Positions 52,252-61,122 of a stretch of DNA of 64,000 nt are shown one piece after another. Location: assembly GCF_025860405.1 (NCBI RefSeq), contig NZ_CP063785.1, forward strand, positions 5,395,390-5,459,389. The letters are read 5' to 3'. A program made the position numbers and the translations under genes. The first letter of the stretch is position 1. Every line of letters starts with the position of its first letter. The notes beneath the pieces were generated by a model, which was not told the origin of the DNA, searched no databases, and saw only the letters and a program-made list of their open reading frames with translations. The stretch comes from Tolypothrix sp. PCC 7712 (GTDB taxonomy: Bacteria; Cyanobacteriota; Cyanobacteriia; Cyanobacteriales; Nostocaceae).

Positions 52252-53067
52252 ATGACTGCTACTATTAGTCGTCCCGCTTGGACAATTGAATTTGAAAATG
52301 AAACAATTGATAGGCTAATTGATAAACACGCGCCCCATATTCCGAAAAAGCGCTTGCAAGAGCCAAAAGCGATCGCCACAGCCGAAGAACTAGAAAATTT
52401 CTACCATTTTCGTGTGGGTGGTGCAGCCCATGATTTATTTATTGTGCAAGTTGTCGCCAACGTTATTGATAAAATTCCCGATCCAGAATTGCAGTTATTT
52501 TTAAGTCGCCAGTTGGGTGATGATGGCGCACACGCAGAAAATACTCGTCGCCGTGTAGAAGCATTATTTGGTCACGATCCCATTGACGATATTCAAAAGC
52601 AAGTACAAAAGCATTGGGATTTTATGGGAGATATACTCCGACGTGGTTGGTTAGGCTTTTTAGCATTTGAACTGCATTATGAACATCATATTGTTGCCAT
52701 TGGTTCATTAAATCGCCGTTTATCAAGGCTATACGATCCAGAATCCTCCAGCTTTGCAACAGCGAGAATTATCCCAGACGAAACATTCCACCGTGCAGGT
52801 GTTGCAGAGTGGTGGTTAGGTAAATTTGACAAAGCTTCGTCAACGGAAAAAGCTGAGTTAGCTGCACAGGTTATCGAAGCAGACGAAGAAGTGCAACGCC
52901 GTCGCAATCCCTATTTAAAAGAGCATGAAAAAGTTAGCCGTCGGGCGCTGGGTATTGAAGTTGAGAACACAGGTGTAATTTACGATACTTGGCGACAAGA
53001 AGTACTTTCTTACTTCCTAGATATTCCAGTTTCTCAATTACCCAAACTCGTCAGCATTGACGATTAA
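52252..53067 (+). CDS. Ferritin-like diiron protein of unknown function
   Basis: 271 residues, soluble. Blocks that could ligate two metals lie on helices in order: GGAAHDL (His 60), GDDGAHAENTRR (Asp/His/Glu near 90-96), AFELHYEHH (Glu 140, Glu 144, His 145) and PDETFHRAGVAEW (Glu 177, His 180). The pattern of Glu and ExxH-like groups on four helices suggests a non-haem diiron oxygenase or oxidase. AGGAG lies before the ATG. A close paralogue follows 32 bases later. The location among sulfur-compound oxygenases suggests a similar role, but I do not know an assigned function. Confidence 0.6.
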   Translation: MTATISRPAWTIEFENETIDRLIDKHAPHIPKKRLQEPKAIATAEELENFYHFRVGGAAHDLFIVQVVANVIDKIPDPELQLFLSRQLGDDGAHAENTRRRVEALFGHDPIDDIQKQVQKHWDFMGDILRRGWLGFLAFELHYEHHIVAIGSLNRRLSRLYDPESSSFATARIIPDETFHRAGVAEWWLGKFDKASSTEKAELAAQVIEADEEVQRRRNPYLKEHEKVSRRALGIEVENTGVIYDTWRQEVLSYFLDIPVSQLPKLVSIDD

Positions 53068-53099
53068 GACGCAATCTACAATACTTCAAGGAACCTATT

Positions 53100-53636
53100 A
53101 TGGCTGCAACTTTAACTCGAAGCTGGAGTGTAGAGTTTGAAAAAGAAAACCTGGAAAAACTCTTTAGCCAGCACGCGCCACACGTACCATTAACTCGCGA
53201 ACATCCCAGCCGTCCGCCAATTACAGAAGAGGAAAAAGAGCATTTCTATCAATATTGGGCTGCTACTGGTGGTCACGATTTATCTATTGTGCAAGCTGCA
53301 AGTAAGGCAATCTTATTGATTCCCGATCCAGATTTGCATTTAATTTTGAGCAGACAAATCGGTGATGACGGCGCACATGCGATCGCTTTTCGGGAAAGAG
53401 TCATTGCTCTAACTGGACGCGATCCGATCGACGATATCCGTAAAGAAGCCGAACGCCATTGGGAATTTCTCGAAGATGTACCCTATCGTAACTGGCTAGG
53501 ATTTATTGCTTGGGAACTGCATTATGAGCATCATATTTTGCCCCAAGTTTGGTTTAATAAGCTGACATCAACAATTGGTGATGCAGTATTAGCCCAACAA
53601 AGTAGCGAGGAGGCGATCGCAAAGTATTACCTGTGA
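53100..53636 (+). pseudogene. Truncated paralogue of the diiron protein
   Basis: 178 codons that align to the preceding protein from SVEFEKENLEKLFSQHAPHVP through GDDGAHAIAFRERV and WELHYEHHILPQ, then leave it. The last ligand block (DETFH) and the C-terminal 90 residues are absent. The frame ends near 53636, next to the tail of another gene read in a different frame. A deletion joining two genes explains this. It would lack part of the metal site and is probably inactive, although a stable half-protein cannot be excluded. Confidence 0.65.
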
Positions 53637-53758
53637 CTGATGAAGTTCTCTCTGGCTTGCAAAATATGGCAGATAGCTTCTACGAACTCAAAGTTATTCC
53701 CAAGAAAATCGATGTCAAAGATAAAAATTTCAATTGGGTTCCTGACCAGAAATGGTAA
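53612..53758 (+). pseudogene. 3' tail of an ssuA-like substrate-binding protein gene
   Basis: Frame GGDRKVLPVTDEVLSGLQ then NMADSFYELKVIPKKIDVKD, ending VPDQKW and a stop at 53756-53758. This matches the C-terminal helix and exit strand of sulfonate-binding SsuA-type proteins; compare VVDLFYSQKLIPKTFQVKDA in the gene at 61262. The body of the gene is missing. The junction with the diiron paralogue lies near a HIP1 site at 53614-53621. Confidence 0.65.
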
Positions 53759-54035
53759 AGCGTTTCTGAAGTAAAACAATATTCCATTGGTATTTTTGAC
53801 GGTTGACTCTTCAATATGAAAGGTCAACCGTCAACGACTTTCAGCAGAATAATTTATTTTTTGGAGCCTCCTAACTTGCTTTTTATATTAATTTGTGGGA
53901 GATTACTTTTTATAAAATAGCAAATTTCTATCAAGTTACTGTAGTTTAGATAAGTAATTTTCTCGAAACTATGGTCTAGAGGTAGAAATCTGGCTTTTGC
54001 TCTGCGAATCAAGTGCTTGCTTATCAAGATTAAAA
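53759..54035. other. Gap upstream of the carbonic anhydrase gene
   Basis: Contains the GTTGAC repeat block (about 53797-53836) and an AT-rich promoter region with TACTGTAGTTTAG at 53937 and CTATGGT at 53969, loosely like the operator arms. No gene. Confidence 0.35.
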
Positions 54036-54620
54036 ATGAGCCAAATTGTAGAAGAAGTTCTGACAGCTAATCTTACTTACACTCAAAACTTCGGCGATAA
54101 GGGTAATCTCACCATACCGCCAGCTCGTCGGTTTGCAATTCTCACTTGCATGGATGCGAGACTTGACCCAGCTAAATTTGCTGGATTAGCTGAAGGGGAT
54201 GCTCATGTAATTCGCAATGCAGGTGGACGTGCTAGCGATGATGCAATTCGCTCTTTAGTAATTTCTTACAAACTACTTGGGACTCGTGAATGGTTTGTCA
54301 TTCATCATACTAATTGTGGGATGGAAACCTTCACTAATGAAATTATGGGTAACTTACTTGCTAGTAGCCTCAAAACAGCCAAACTAGATGAAAATGGTTG
54401 GTCTGATATTGGGTCTGAATCAGGATCAAACGAAGGTAAGTTTATCAATTGGTTGACTATTGATGATCTAGCTCAAAGTGTTTACGCAGATGTGCAAAGG
54501 ATTCGTTTACATCCGTTAGTTCCCCCAGAAATTCCTGTTTATGGTTATATTTATGATGTTAAAACTGGGCAATTAATTGAAGTACCTGAAGCCACAAAAG
54601 TTGGTCAAGCTAAGAAATAA
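54036..54620 (+). CDS. Beta-type carbonic anhydrase
   Basis: 194 residues from MSQIVEEVL; the frame extends 39 bases upstream without support. The zinc site is CMDARLD (Cys 38 with the Asp 40/Arg 42 pair) and HHTNCG (His 91, Cys 94), with RNAGGRASDDAIRSL between them. It interconverts CO2 and bicarbonate. It lacks a carboxysome-targeting extension and resembles the small cytosolic beta group, some members of which act on CS2 or COS rather than CO2. In a sulfur locus such an activity is worth considering, but the sequence alone does not decide it. Confidence 0.85.
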   Translation: MSQIVEEVLTANLTYTQNFGDKGNLTIPPARRFAILTCMDARLDPAKFAGLAEGDAHVIRNAGGRASDDAIRSLVISYKLLGTREWFVIHHTNCGMETFTNEIMGNLLASSLKTAKLDENGWSDIGSESGSNEGKFINWLTIDDLAQSVYADVQRIRLHPLVPPEIPVYGYIYDVKTGQLIEVPEATKVGQAKK

Positions 54621-54802
54621 ATTTAGGGACTTTCAACTAAAAAAATATACTATCATAGTGTGGGCAGAGGGGCAGGGAGCAGGTGAGACCAGCCCCCGTC
54701 TTGGCGGTCTCCGTCACGATGGGGGACTGGCGAACCCGAAGGGGAGCAGGGGGAAAAATAAAAATATCTTCTTTCGGAAATGGGATAATTTTTTTCAGAA
54801 AA

Positions 54803-54900
54803 TCCCTTAAATAATGTTTGCGGTACATCAATAATATTCTAGAGGGCATGGCATTGCCATGACCCTAAAATTTGTCGCATTCTTTTGTTGAAATTGGTAT
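54803..54900 (-). repeat. MITE-like element, about 98 bases
   Basis: Opposite orientation to the element at 61123-61221, sharing AATAATGTTTGCG, ATATTCTAGAGGGCA, the GGCATGGCATTGCC palindrome and TTGTCGCATTCTTTTG...AATTGGTA. Its left arm is decayed. Its right end touches the stop codon of the next gene. Confidence 0.8.
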
Positions 54901-55853
54901 TAGTATCCTGCTTGTTTATTGACTACATTCCGTAAAGGTTGACCATTTCGGAAACGCTCTAAATTATCCAGAAATAAGGCGGCGATGCGCTCTTTTAATG
55001 CTGGGGAAATTGCGGAAGTATGAGGTGTAATTAAAAGGTTAGGTAACGACCATAGAGGGCTGTCTGATGGTAGGGGTTCAATAGAAACGGTGTCTAATGC
55101 AGCACCTCCAATCCATCCTTCAGTTAAGGCTTTAGTTAATGCTGATTCATCCACAACCGCACCCCGACCGACATTAATTAAATAACTATGATTAGGGAGC
55201 GATCGCAGTACTTTTTCATCAATTAAAGCTTTGGTTTCTGGTGTCAAAGGTGTGGCGACAACTAGATAGTCAACTTCTGGTAATAAGGCGTGCCATTCAT
55301 TTTGACCAACAATTTTATCAAAATTTGGCAGAGCTTCTGGACGACGACGACCGCCCCAAACTCGCGTTCCGAATGCTTTCAGACGAGATGCGATCGCTTG
55401 TCCTATATTTCCAGTACCGAGAATTAATACAGTAGAATTTGCTAACTCTGGTAGTACTAACCAGCTTTTGCGCCAATGCTGCTGATCGTGAGCCGCTTGC
55501 AATTCTCGTAACTGCTTGGCGTGATAGAGAATCAAAGTCAAAACAAATTCCGAAATGGGAATTGCATGAACTCCTGCGCCATTAGTCAAGAGAATATCGT
55601 GTTCAAGAAAAGTGGGTGTGAGAATATGATTTACACCCGCACTAGGAGTTTGTTGCCAACGTATTCTCGGCGCAGTTTCTAGCACTTTATGTAGAGTCGT
55701 GGGCTTTAATTTAAAGCCATTGAGATAAACTTCTGCATCGCTGGGATCGCCATCAAAATTACCATCACTATCTACCCGGACAAATTTTGTATCTGATGGT
55801 AACTTTGGCTCAATTTCAGCAGTTAGCTCTATTGGTAAAATTAGTTTTGTCAT
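54900..55853 (-). CDS. D-2-hydroxyacid dehydrogenase (NAD-dependent)
   Basis: 317 residues. The Rossmann motif is VLILGTGNIGQAIASRL (near 142-158). Further stations are NVGRGAVVDESAL (catalytic Arg near 227), DTVSIEPLPSDSPLW (Glu near 257) and TPHTSA (catalytic His near 276). These enzymes reduce 2-keto acids, including glyoxylate and hydroxypyruvate; the substrate is not determined here. The final TAA is partly formed by the end of a MITE-like element. It lies next to the TauD-type gene in the same direction with 200 bases between. Confidence 0.85.
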   Translation of the reverse strand: MTKLILPIELTAEIEPKLPSDTKFVRVDSDGNFDGDPSDAEVYLNGFKLKPTTLHKVLETAPRIRWQQTPSAGVNHILTPTFLEHDILLTNGAGVHAIPISEFVLTLILYHAKQLRELQAAHDQQHWRKSWLVLPELANSTVLILGTGNIGQAIASRLKAFGTRVWGGRRRPEALPNFDKIVGQNEWHALLPEVDYLVVATPLTPETKALIDEKVLRSLPNHSYLINVGRGAVVDESALTKALTEGWIGGAALDTVSIEPLPSDSPLWSLPNLLITPHTSAISPALKERIAALFLDNLERFRNGQPLRNVVNKQAGY

Positions 55854-56055
55854 TTGTCATTGGTCATTTGTTATTAGCTAAACTAGTAGTTCACCACACT
55901 AAATCCGATGGGCAAAAAACGAACCGCAAAGGCACGAAGTACACGAAGTGAGAAGGAAAGAAGAGAAATTTAAAATTTGATTTCCCCATCAAAATCAATG
56001 TGGTGAACCACTAGGCTGTGAAGTATATCAGCAGCCTAGTTGAAAAATATATGAC

Positions 56056-57018
56056 TTATGAAAGCACGGGTTGTCGCTGTTCGGCTTTGTTTTTCAATAC
56101 GGTTGGTAATTCGCTAGTTAAAGGCTCACCTTCGACTATTTGCGATCGGAAGCCATCGGGGCCAACGGGGATATCACCAGTAATAGTGGTGCGATAAAGT
56201 ACGCGCTCGACTTCTATATGATCTAAATCTTGGGGTGCTAAATGTGCGGTGGCGCGGTTGTCCCAGAAGGCAATATCACCATTGTTCCAATGGAAGCGGG
56301 TGGTATAAGCAGGCTTTGTGATTTGATTGAAGAACAATTCTAGTAGTAAATCGCTTTCTTGAGGCGATACGTCTAGAATGTGGGAGGTAAAGCCAGGATT
56401 CACAAATAATGCACGTTCGCCTGTCTCTGGATGCACCCGCACGACTGGGTGAATGGAAACTTGGGGATTGGCGGCGATGCGTTTTGCAAGTTTGCTGCTG
56501 CTGGATAAACGCAAGCGTGCATTGAAGTGATGTTGTGCTTTTAATGTGTCTGCTAGCGCCTTCACTGGTGCGGATAGTCCCTCGTAAGCAGCAACTAAAT
56601 TAGTCCACTGTGTGTCACCACCAAAGCTAGGGACGTTAACTGCACGCAAAATCGAGCCTGCTGGTGGGTTAACAACTGCTGTCACATCAGTGTGCCAACG
56701 GTTTTCATAACTGGAACGACGCAGACCGTTTTTCCGTTCGTAGCGGCTGCGGTCGATTGGTAAGATTTCGGCAAAGCCTTCGATTGGTTCATCCTCGTGG
56801 GGATGTGCATAAGTTACTTCGCCAAAACGAGATGTGAAAGCAATCTGTGCTGCGTGGTCAATGTTCTGATTGCGAAAAAATATGACTTTCCACTTCAATA
56901 ATGCTTGGCGAATTTCGGCTACTGCTTTATCGGATAGAGGACGAGAAAGGTCTACACCACCGATTTCTGCACCGATGTGACCAGCTACTGGTTTGACTTC
57001 AATATGCTTGTTGCTCAT
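56056..57018 (-). CDS. tauD: TauD-type Fe(II)/2-oxoglutarate dioxygenase
   Basis: 320 residues. The iron ligands are His 109 and Asp 111 in RWHTDV and His 259 in ATAHLAP; the 2-oxoglutarate Arg is near 272-276 (VERVLYRTT). The N-terminal VAGHIGAEIGGVDLS is typical of the TauD/TfdA family. Such enzymes hydroxylate taurine or other sulfonates next to the sulfur, releasing sulfite. Divergent from the LLM gene at 57353; the space between contains one candidate operator. Substrate breadth is unknown; alkyl sulfatases share this fold. Confidence 0.85.
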   Translation of the reverse strand: MSNKHIEVKPVAGHIGAEIGGVDLSRPLSDKAVAEIRQALLKWKVIFFRNQNIDHAAQIAFTSRFGEVTYAHPHEDEPIEGFAEILPIDRSRYERKNGLRRSSYENRWHTDVTAVVNPPAGSILRAVNVPSFGGDTQWTNLVAAYEGLSAPVKALADTLKAQHHFNARLRLSSSSKLAKRIAANPQVSIHPVVRVHPETGERALFVNPGFTSHILDVSPQESDLLLELFFNQITKPAYTTRFHWNNGDIAFWDNRATAHLAPQDLDHIEVERVLYRTTITGDIPVGPDGFRSQIVEGEPLTSELPTVLKNKAEQRQPVLS

Positions 57019-57352
57019 AAAAATTCTCCAGAGGTTTACCTGGGTTTGTTTGCACTCGTCTACTTCTGTTGCAATACTGCTCGGTTAAGGATTTTTAACT
57101 CAGAATTTGGTTTGGGGAAAAGGTGAAAGGGTAAGGGTTAAAGGTTTTTTCTTGCCCCTTTTCCTCTTCCCCTTTTGCCCTTAACCGACAAGTATTGACT
57201 TCTGTTGCTATGAAGTGGAAGCGATCATTAGGAAGCGATCGCAACTTTCAATATAATACACTAACTCGATAAATTTACCGTATTATAAAATAATCCAACA
57301 CAGTATTTCCCCTACCTCATCTCCTCATTCCCCAATTAACTTGGAGTTCACC
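57019..57352. promoter_or_regulatory. Divergent control region between tauD-like and LLM genes
   Basis: 334 bases. It carries TACACT-N14-ACCGTA at 57257-57282 (only the right arm perfect) and an imperfect inverted repeat at about 57120-57188 (GGGTTAAAGG...CCCTTAACC). No gene. Confidence 0.5.
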
Positions 57353-58405
57353 ATGTCAAGACCACGTTATGGTATTTGGGCACCTGTTGGTGGTAACTTT
57401 GGCCCTTTAGATACTCAAGAAGAACCCATCGATGCAAGTTATGAGCGATCGCGATCGCTAATTTTAGCAGCTGAACGCTTGGGATACGCTACAACTTTGG
57501 TGGCACAGCATCTCGCCAACCCACGCAGTTTAGAGTTAGAGCAGCTAGAAACTTGGACTGCTTCTGCAGCTTTAGCTGAGGCGACAGAAAAAATTGAAAT
57601 TATCGCCGCCATTAAACCTTTACTATTCCATCCGGCTGTTCTAGCAAAGATGGCATTAGGGATAGATGCAATTAGTCGCGGACGTTTTGCCATCAACTTG
57701 ATTAGCGCTTGGTTTCGTCCAGAAATGGAACGTACCAATATTCCCTTTCCTCCCCATGATGAACGTTATCGCTATTCTGGCGAATGGTTAAAAGTTGTCA
57801 GAGCTTTGTGGAGTGGGGAAAAGGTTAACTTTGAGGGAGAATATTTCAAAATCACAGATTTAAGCTTACGTCCTACTTCCATCGCCAAACCACATCCCCC
57901 AATTTACTTGGGAGGTGCATCCGATCCCGCCCAGATTTTAGCGGCTGAACAAGCAGATATATACTTTATCAACGGTCAGCCTATCGAAGATGTACGTCAG
58001 GTAATTAAACAAGTATTGAGCCGTCCGCGATTGCTACCTCAACCAGTGCGTTTTGGTTTATCAGCCTTCGTCATTGCTCGACCTACCGACGCAGAAGCCC
58101 AAGAGGAACTCCAGCGACTTACAGAACTCCAGAAACAGGAAGAACACTTAAAATTAAGCGTAGCGAAAGGTGTCGATCCAGATGCAGTCATGTTCCGACT
58201 CTTCGCTAAAAATCCCGCCGTTGGTGGTAATGGAGGCACAGCCGCAGGCTTAGTTGGCAGCTATGATACAGTTGCTACAAGAATTGCCGCTTTTTCTGAT
58301 GCAGGTATCGATACATTTATGCTGCAATTCAATCCTTTTGTACGGGAAATGACCCGTTTTGCCGAAGAAATAATGCCACGTGTAAGGCATTTACAGCCTG
58401 TATAG
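57353..58405 (+). CDS. LLM-class flavin monooxygenase (SsuD/SfnG-like)
   Basis: 350 residues from the ATG at 57353; a TTG at 57341 is in frame, but it is part of the TTGGAG ribosome site. RYGIWAPVGGNFGPLD, HPAVLAKMALGIDAISRGRFAINLISAW, DERYRYSGEWLKVVRALWSGE and HPPIYLGGASDPAQ are the flavin and substrate-pocket stations. It uses reduced FMN and O2, probably to cleave a C-S bond. Divergent from the TauD-type gene, so both may respond to the same regulator. The next gene on this strand encodes an MFS exporter. Confidence 0.82.
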   Translation: MSRPRYGIWAPVGGNFGPLDTQEEPIDASYERSRSLILAAERLGYATTLVAQHLANPRSLELEQLETWTASAALAEATEKIEIIAAIKPLLFHPAVLAKMALGIDAISRGRFAINLISAWFRPEMERTNIPFPPHDERYRYSGEWLKVVRALWSGEKVNFEGEYFKITDLSLRPTSIAKPHPPIYLGGASDPAQILAAEQADIYFINGQPIEDVRQVIKQVLSRPRLLPQPVRFGLSAFVIARPTDAEAQEELQRLTELQKQEEHLKLSVAKGVDPDAVMFRLFAKNPAVGGNGGTAAGLVGSYDTVATRIAAFSDAGIDTFMLQFNPFVREMTRFAEEIMPRVRHLQPV

Positions 58406-58411
58406 GAAAAT

Positions 58412-58545
58412 GGGTAATGGGTAATGGGTAATGGGTAATGGGTAATTGGTCATTAGTTATTTCTCCCTCATCCCCCTCATCCCCCTCATCTCCCTCATCT
58501 CTCTCATCCCCAATCCCCAGTCCCCAATCCCCAACCCCCAACCAT
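58412..58545. repeat. Tandem repeats (GGGTAAT)n and CCCTCAT-type units
   Basis: Five GGGTAAT units are followed by about eight CCCCTCAT/TCCCTCAT-like units and CCCCAATCC-type repeats. Heptamer-type repeats of cyanobacteria; non-coding. Confidence 0.85.
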
Positions 58546-58565
58546 CTACACAAGGAGACTAAATA

Positions 58566-59993
58566 TTGTCCCAACTGCCAATACAATCTCTGACTTTATC
58601 CACCTCTCAAAAATCTTGGGTTTTGTTAGGTGTCGGATTAGGTGTATTCATGTCTACCCTAGATGTGGGCATTATCAATGTGGCATTACCCACTTTGGTG
58701 CAAAGCTTTCACACTAGTTTTCCTATGGCCCAGTGGGCTGTATTGAGTTATCAGTTAGTCAGTTCTGGTTTAGTTTTAGGCGCAACTCGTCTAGGGGATA
58801 TGTGGGGCAAAAAACCCCTATATCAGGCAGGGGTGATTGTATTTACCTTGAGTTCATTGTTGTGTAGCCTTGCACCTAGCATTGAGTGGTTGATTGGCTT
58901 TCGGGCACTTCAGGGACTTGGTGCAGTATTTATCTCTGGCCTTGGTTTGGCAATTATCACAGAAGTCTTCCCAGCTTCCGAACGAGGTCGGGCGGTTGGC
59001 ATTATTGGGAGTGTCGTGTCACTGGGGATTGCTTTTGGCCCTTCTGCTGGGGGGTTGCTGTTGAACTTGTCAGGTTGGCATAGTATATTCCTGATCAATG
59101 TCCCTTTGGGGATCATAGCTAGTTTCCTTATGGCGCGGTTAGTACCACCATCTACCCCTAGTGAAAGCAAACAAACATTCGACCCCTTAGGAGCCTTATT
59201 AGCTTTATGGACTCTGGGTAGTTTTGGGTTAGGTATGACCTTTGGGCAAAGTGAAGGCTTTAGCAGTATTAACACCATCGTATTACTTGCGATCGCAGCC
59301 CTCAGCTTTATCACTTTCCTGGTAGTAGAAGCTATTCTCGAGCAACCATTATTAGAATTGCACCTATTCCGCAATCTTCAGCTGAGTATGAGTTTGCTGA
59401 GTGGCTGGCTAGCGTTCACCGTAATTGGCGGTTCACTACTCATTACCCCGTTCTTTTTAGAGCGAGTGAAGAACTACCCAACAGTAAAAGTTGGGTTACT
59501 CTTAGCTTTTTCGCCTATACTTAGCGGATTAGTTGCTCCACTTGCTGGTATACTTGCAGACCGCTTTGGTGCAAAATTAATTAGTTCCCTGGGGCTGGGA
59601 TTGATGATTGGTGGTTGTTTGGGTATCAGTACCTTTGATGCTCAAATTACTGAGTTGGGTTATATATCGCGTTATTTTATTTACGGTATTGGGCTAGGTT
59701 TATTTCAATCGCCCAATAACACCACTGTTATGAGTGCAGTATCTCGGGAAAGGCTAGGGATTGCTTCGGGACTACTCTCTTTATCACGCACATCCGGTAA
59801 TACTGTAGGCGTTTCTCTGATAGGTGCAGTGTTTGGCGGCTTAATCGCCAGTGTAGCAGCAGGTGCAGATGTATCTGTGGCTCCTCCGGATGCGATCGTC
59901 ACAGGCTTCCAAGCTACCTTTCGGTTTGCAGCGCTAATTCTTTGTATTGCTGCGGCTACTTCTGTGTTGAGATTACGTAATCAAAGTCAGTGA
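58566..59993 (+). CDS. MFS transporter, DHA2 (EmrB/QacA) type
   Basis: 475 residues with about 14 hydrophobic segments, as in the 14-helix drug:proton antiporters. Motif D1-like FMSTLDVGIINVALPTL lies near 28-44, motif A (LGDMWGKKPLYQAG) near 78-91, and motif C-like GPSAGGLLLNL near 160. The start is a TTG at 58566 supported by AAGGAG eight bases upstream. It exports an unknown compound. Sitting downstream of the flavin monooxygenase gene, it could move sulfonate-derived products, but this is only suggested by position. Confidence 0.82.
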   Translation: MSQLPIQSLTLSTSQKSWVLLGVGLGVFMSTLDVGIINVALPTLVQSFHTSFPMAQWAVLSYQLVSSGLVLGATRLGDMWGKKPLYQAGVIVFTLSSLLCSLAPSIEWLIGFRALQGLGAVFISGLGLAIITEVFPASERGRAVGIIGSVVSLGIAFGPSAGGLLLNLSGWHSIFLINVPLGIIASFLMARLVPPSTPSESKQTFDPLGALLALWTLGSFGLGMTFGQSEGFSSINTIVLLAIAALSFITFLVVEAILEQPLLELHLFRNLQLSMSLLSGWLAFTVIGGSLLITPFFLERVKNYPTVKVGLLLAFSPILSGLVAPLAGILADRFGAKLISSLGLGLMIGGCLGISTFDAQITELGYISRYFIYGIGLGLFQSPNNTTVMSAVSRERLGIASGLLSLSRTSGNTVGVSLIGAVFGGLIASVAAGADVSVAPPDAIVTGFQATFRFAALILCIAAATSVLRLRNQSQ

Positions 59994-60084
59994 ACTCCCC
60001 CAGCGTATGAGCAAATGTAGCTTCTAAATTTCTGCTCTAAAATTTTCAATAAGAGTGTTCCAAAAAATAAACGATCCAAAACCT

Positions 60085-60187
60085 GTCATTGCGAGCGAAA
60101 CGGAGTGTAGCGTTCGCGTAGCGTCTCGCAGAGAAGCAATCTCAGCCCTTGCGATTGCTTCATTCCGCTTCGCTCCATTCGCAATGA
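60085..60187. repeat. Palindromic repeat bounded by GTCATTGCGA and TCGCAATGAC
   Basis: The outer arms CCTGTCATTGCGAGCG and CATTCGCAATGAC are inverted copies. The centre contains the TTCGCGTAGCGTCTCGCAGAGA piece also inserted in dpdJ at 1076. Open frames crossing it are by-products. Confidence 0.75.
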
Positions 60188-60252
60188 CAATTGAGCATTT
60201 TTTTACTTGGAGTACTCTAAATACTTTTTTCACTGCTGCTCATCGCCAATGT

Positions 60253-60570
60253 TTACTCTGAATAACGTATGGGAACCTCAGCATTCAACCATGCTAAAAA
60301 TTTGTCATTAATATTAGTCGGTGATATCTCCGCAATGAAGTTAGTGTAACTAATGTGCTGGCTAATTAATTGTTCAATTTCATGGCGATAACCTGCTTGA
60401 GTTTTGACAATTAGCACGACTTCTGGCTCTTCTGTAATTTCCCCTTGCCATATATAAGCACAGGTAATCGGGAACCAATTAACGCAAACAGCTAGTTTTT
60501 GTTCTAACAAAGCACGACCAATCTGGCGAGCTTCATCTGTATTATTTAAGGTGATGTAATATAGTTTCAT
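60253..60570 (-). CDS. cutA: CutA1-like divalent-cation tolerance protein
   Basis: 105 residues from MKLYYITLNN at 60570. The ferredoxin-like fold pattern of CutA is clear: ARQIGRALLEQKLAVCVNWFPITCAYIWQGEI, EEPEVVLIVKTQ and FLAWLNAE. The protein is a stable trimer in other organisms, linked with metal tolerance though its function is unsettled. Divergent from the GNAT gene, with 21 bases between the start codons, so the two promoters overlap. Confidence 0.88.
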   Translation of the reverse strand: MKLYYITLNNTDEARQIGRALLEQKLAVCVNWFPITCAYIWQGEITEEPEVVLIVKTQAGYRHEIEQLISQHISYTNFIAEISPTNINDKFLAWLNAEVPIRYSE

Positions 60571-60591
60571 AGAAAAATATTTTACTATAAA

Positions 60592-61014
60592 ATGCAAAAT
60601 ATAAATTTATTGCTGCGACCCTATCAAGAGCCAGATGAAGAACAAGTAATTAATTTATGGTATCGGTGTAATTTAGTAGTACCTTGGAATGACCCTAAAC
60701 AAGATATTAAACTTAAAGTGCAAGTACAACCAGAGTTATTCTTTGTTGGGTTAATTGAAGATGAAGTTATTGCCACTCTCATGGCAGGATATGAAGGCCA
60801 TCGTGGTTGGTTCAACTATTTAGCTGTAACACCAGAGTATCAACGACAAGGTATTGGTAAGTATATGGTTGAGCAAGCAACTATTAAACTCAAGTTATTG
60901 AACTGCCCAAAAATTAACATCCAGATCCGTAATTCCAATAAAGATGTTATTCAATTTTATGAGCATTTAGGATTCAAAATAGATGATGTTATAAGTATGG
61001 GCAAACGTTTGTAA
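60592..61014 (+). CDS. GNAT-family acetyltransferase (YpeA-like)
   Basis: 140 residues. LLRPYQEPDEEQVINLWYRCNL, then the acetyl-CoA site LAVTPEYQRQGIGKYMVEQA (near 85-105) and IQIRNSNKDVIQFYEHLGF. This matches the YpeA-type N-acetyltransferases. The acceptor is unknown. It is the only gene between the cutA gene and the sulfonate-binding gene. Confidence 0.85.
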   Translation: MQNINLLLRPYQEPDEEQVINLWYRCNLVVPWNDPKQDIKLKVQVQPELFFVGLIEDEVIATLMAGYEGHRGWFNYLAVTPEYQRQGIGKYMVEQATIKLKLLNCPKINIQIRNSNKDVIQFYEHLGFKIDDVISMGKRL

Positions 61015-61122
61015 TTAGTAACAAGATTTTGTTGTGTGAATAGCTAAATATATCATCTTATTCAGGAAGTCGTAGAAATCAATATAACTGTATTAAGAAA
61101 TATAAATGAGCTTGAAATCTTT

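Noticed and set aside
57120..57188. Terminator or small RNA in the GGGTTAAAGG...CCCTTAACC region
   Set aside because: The arms pair only imperfectly and consist of low-complexity C/T and A/G runs, so the symmetry may be chance.
60055..60261. Open frames across the GTCATTGCGA repeat
   Set aside because: Entirely made of a palindromic repeat found at many places; not a protein.
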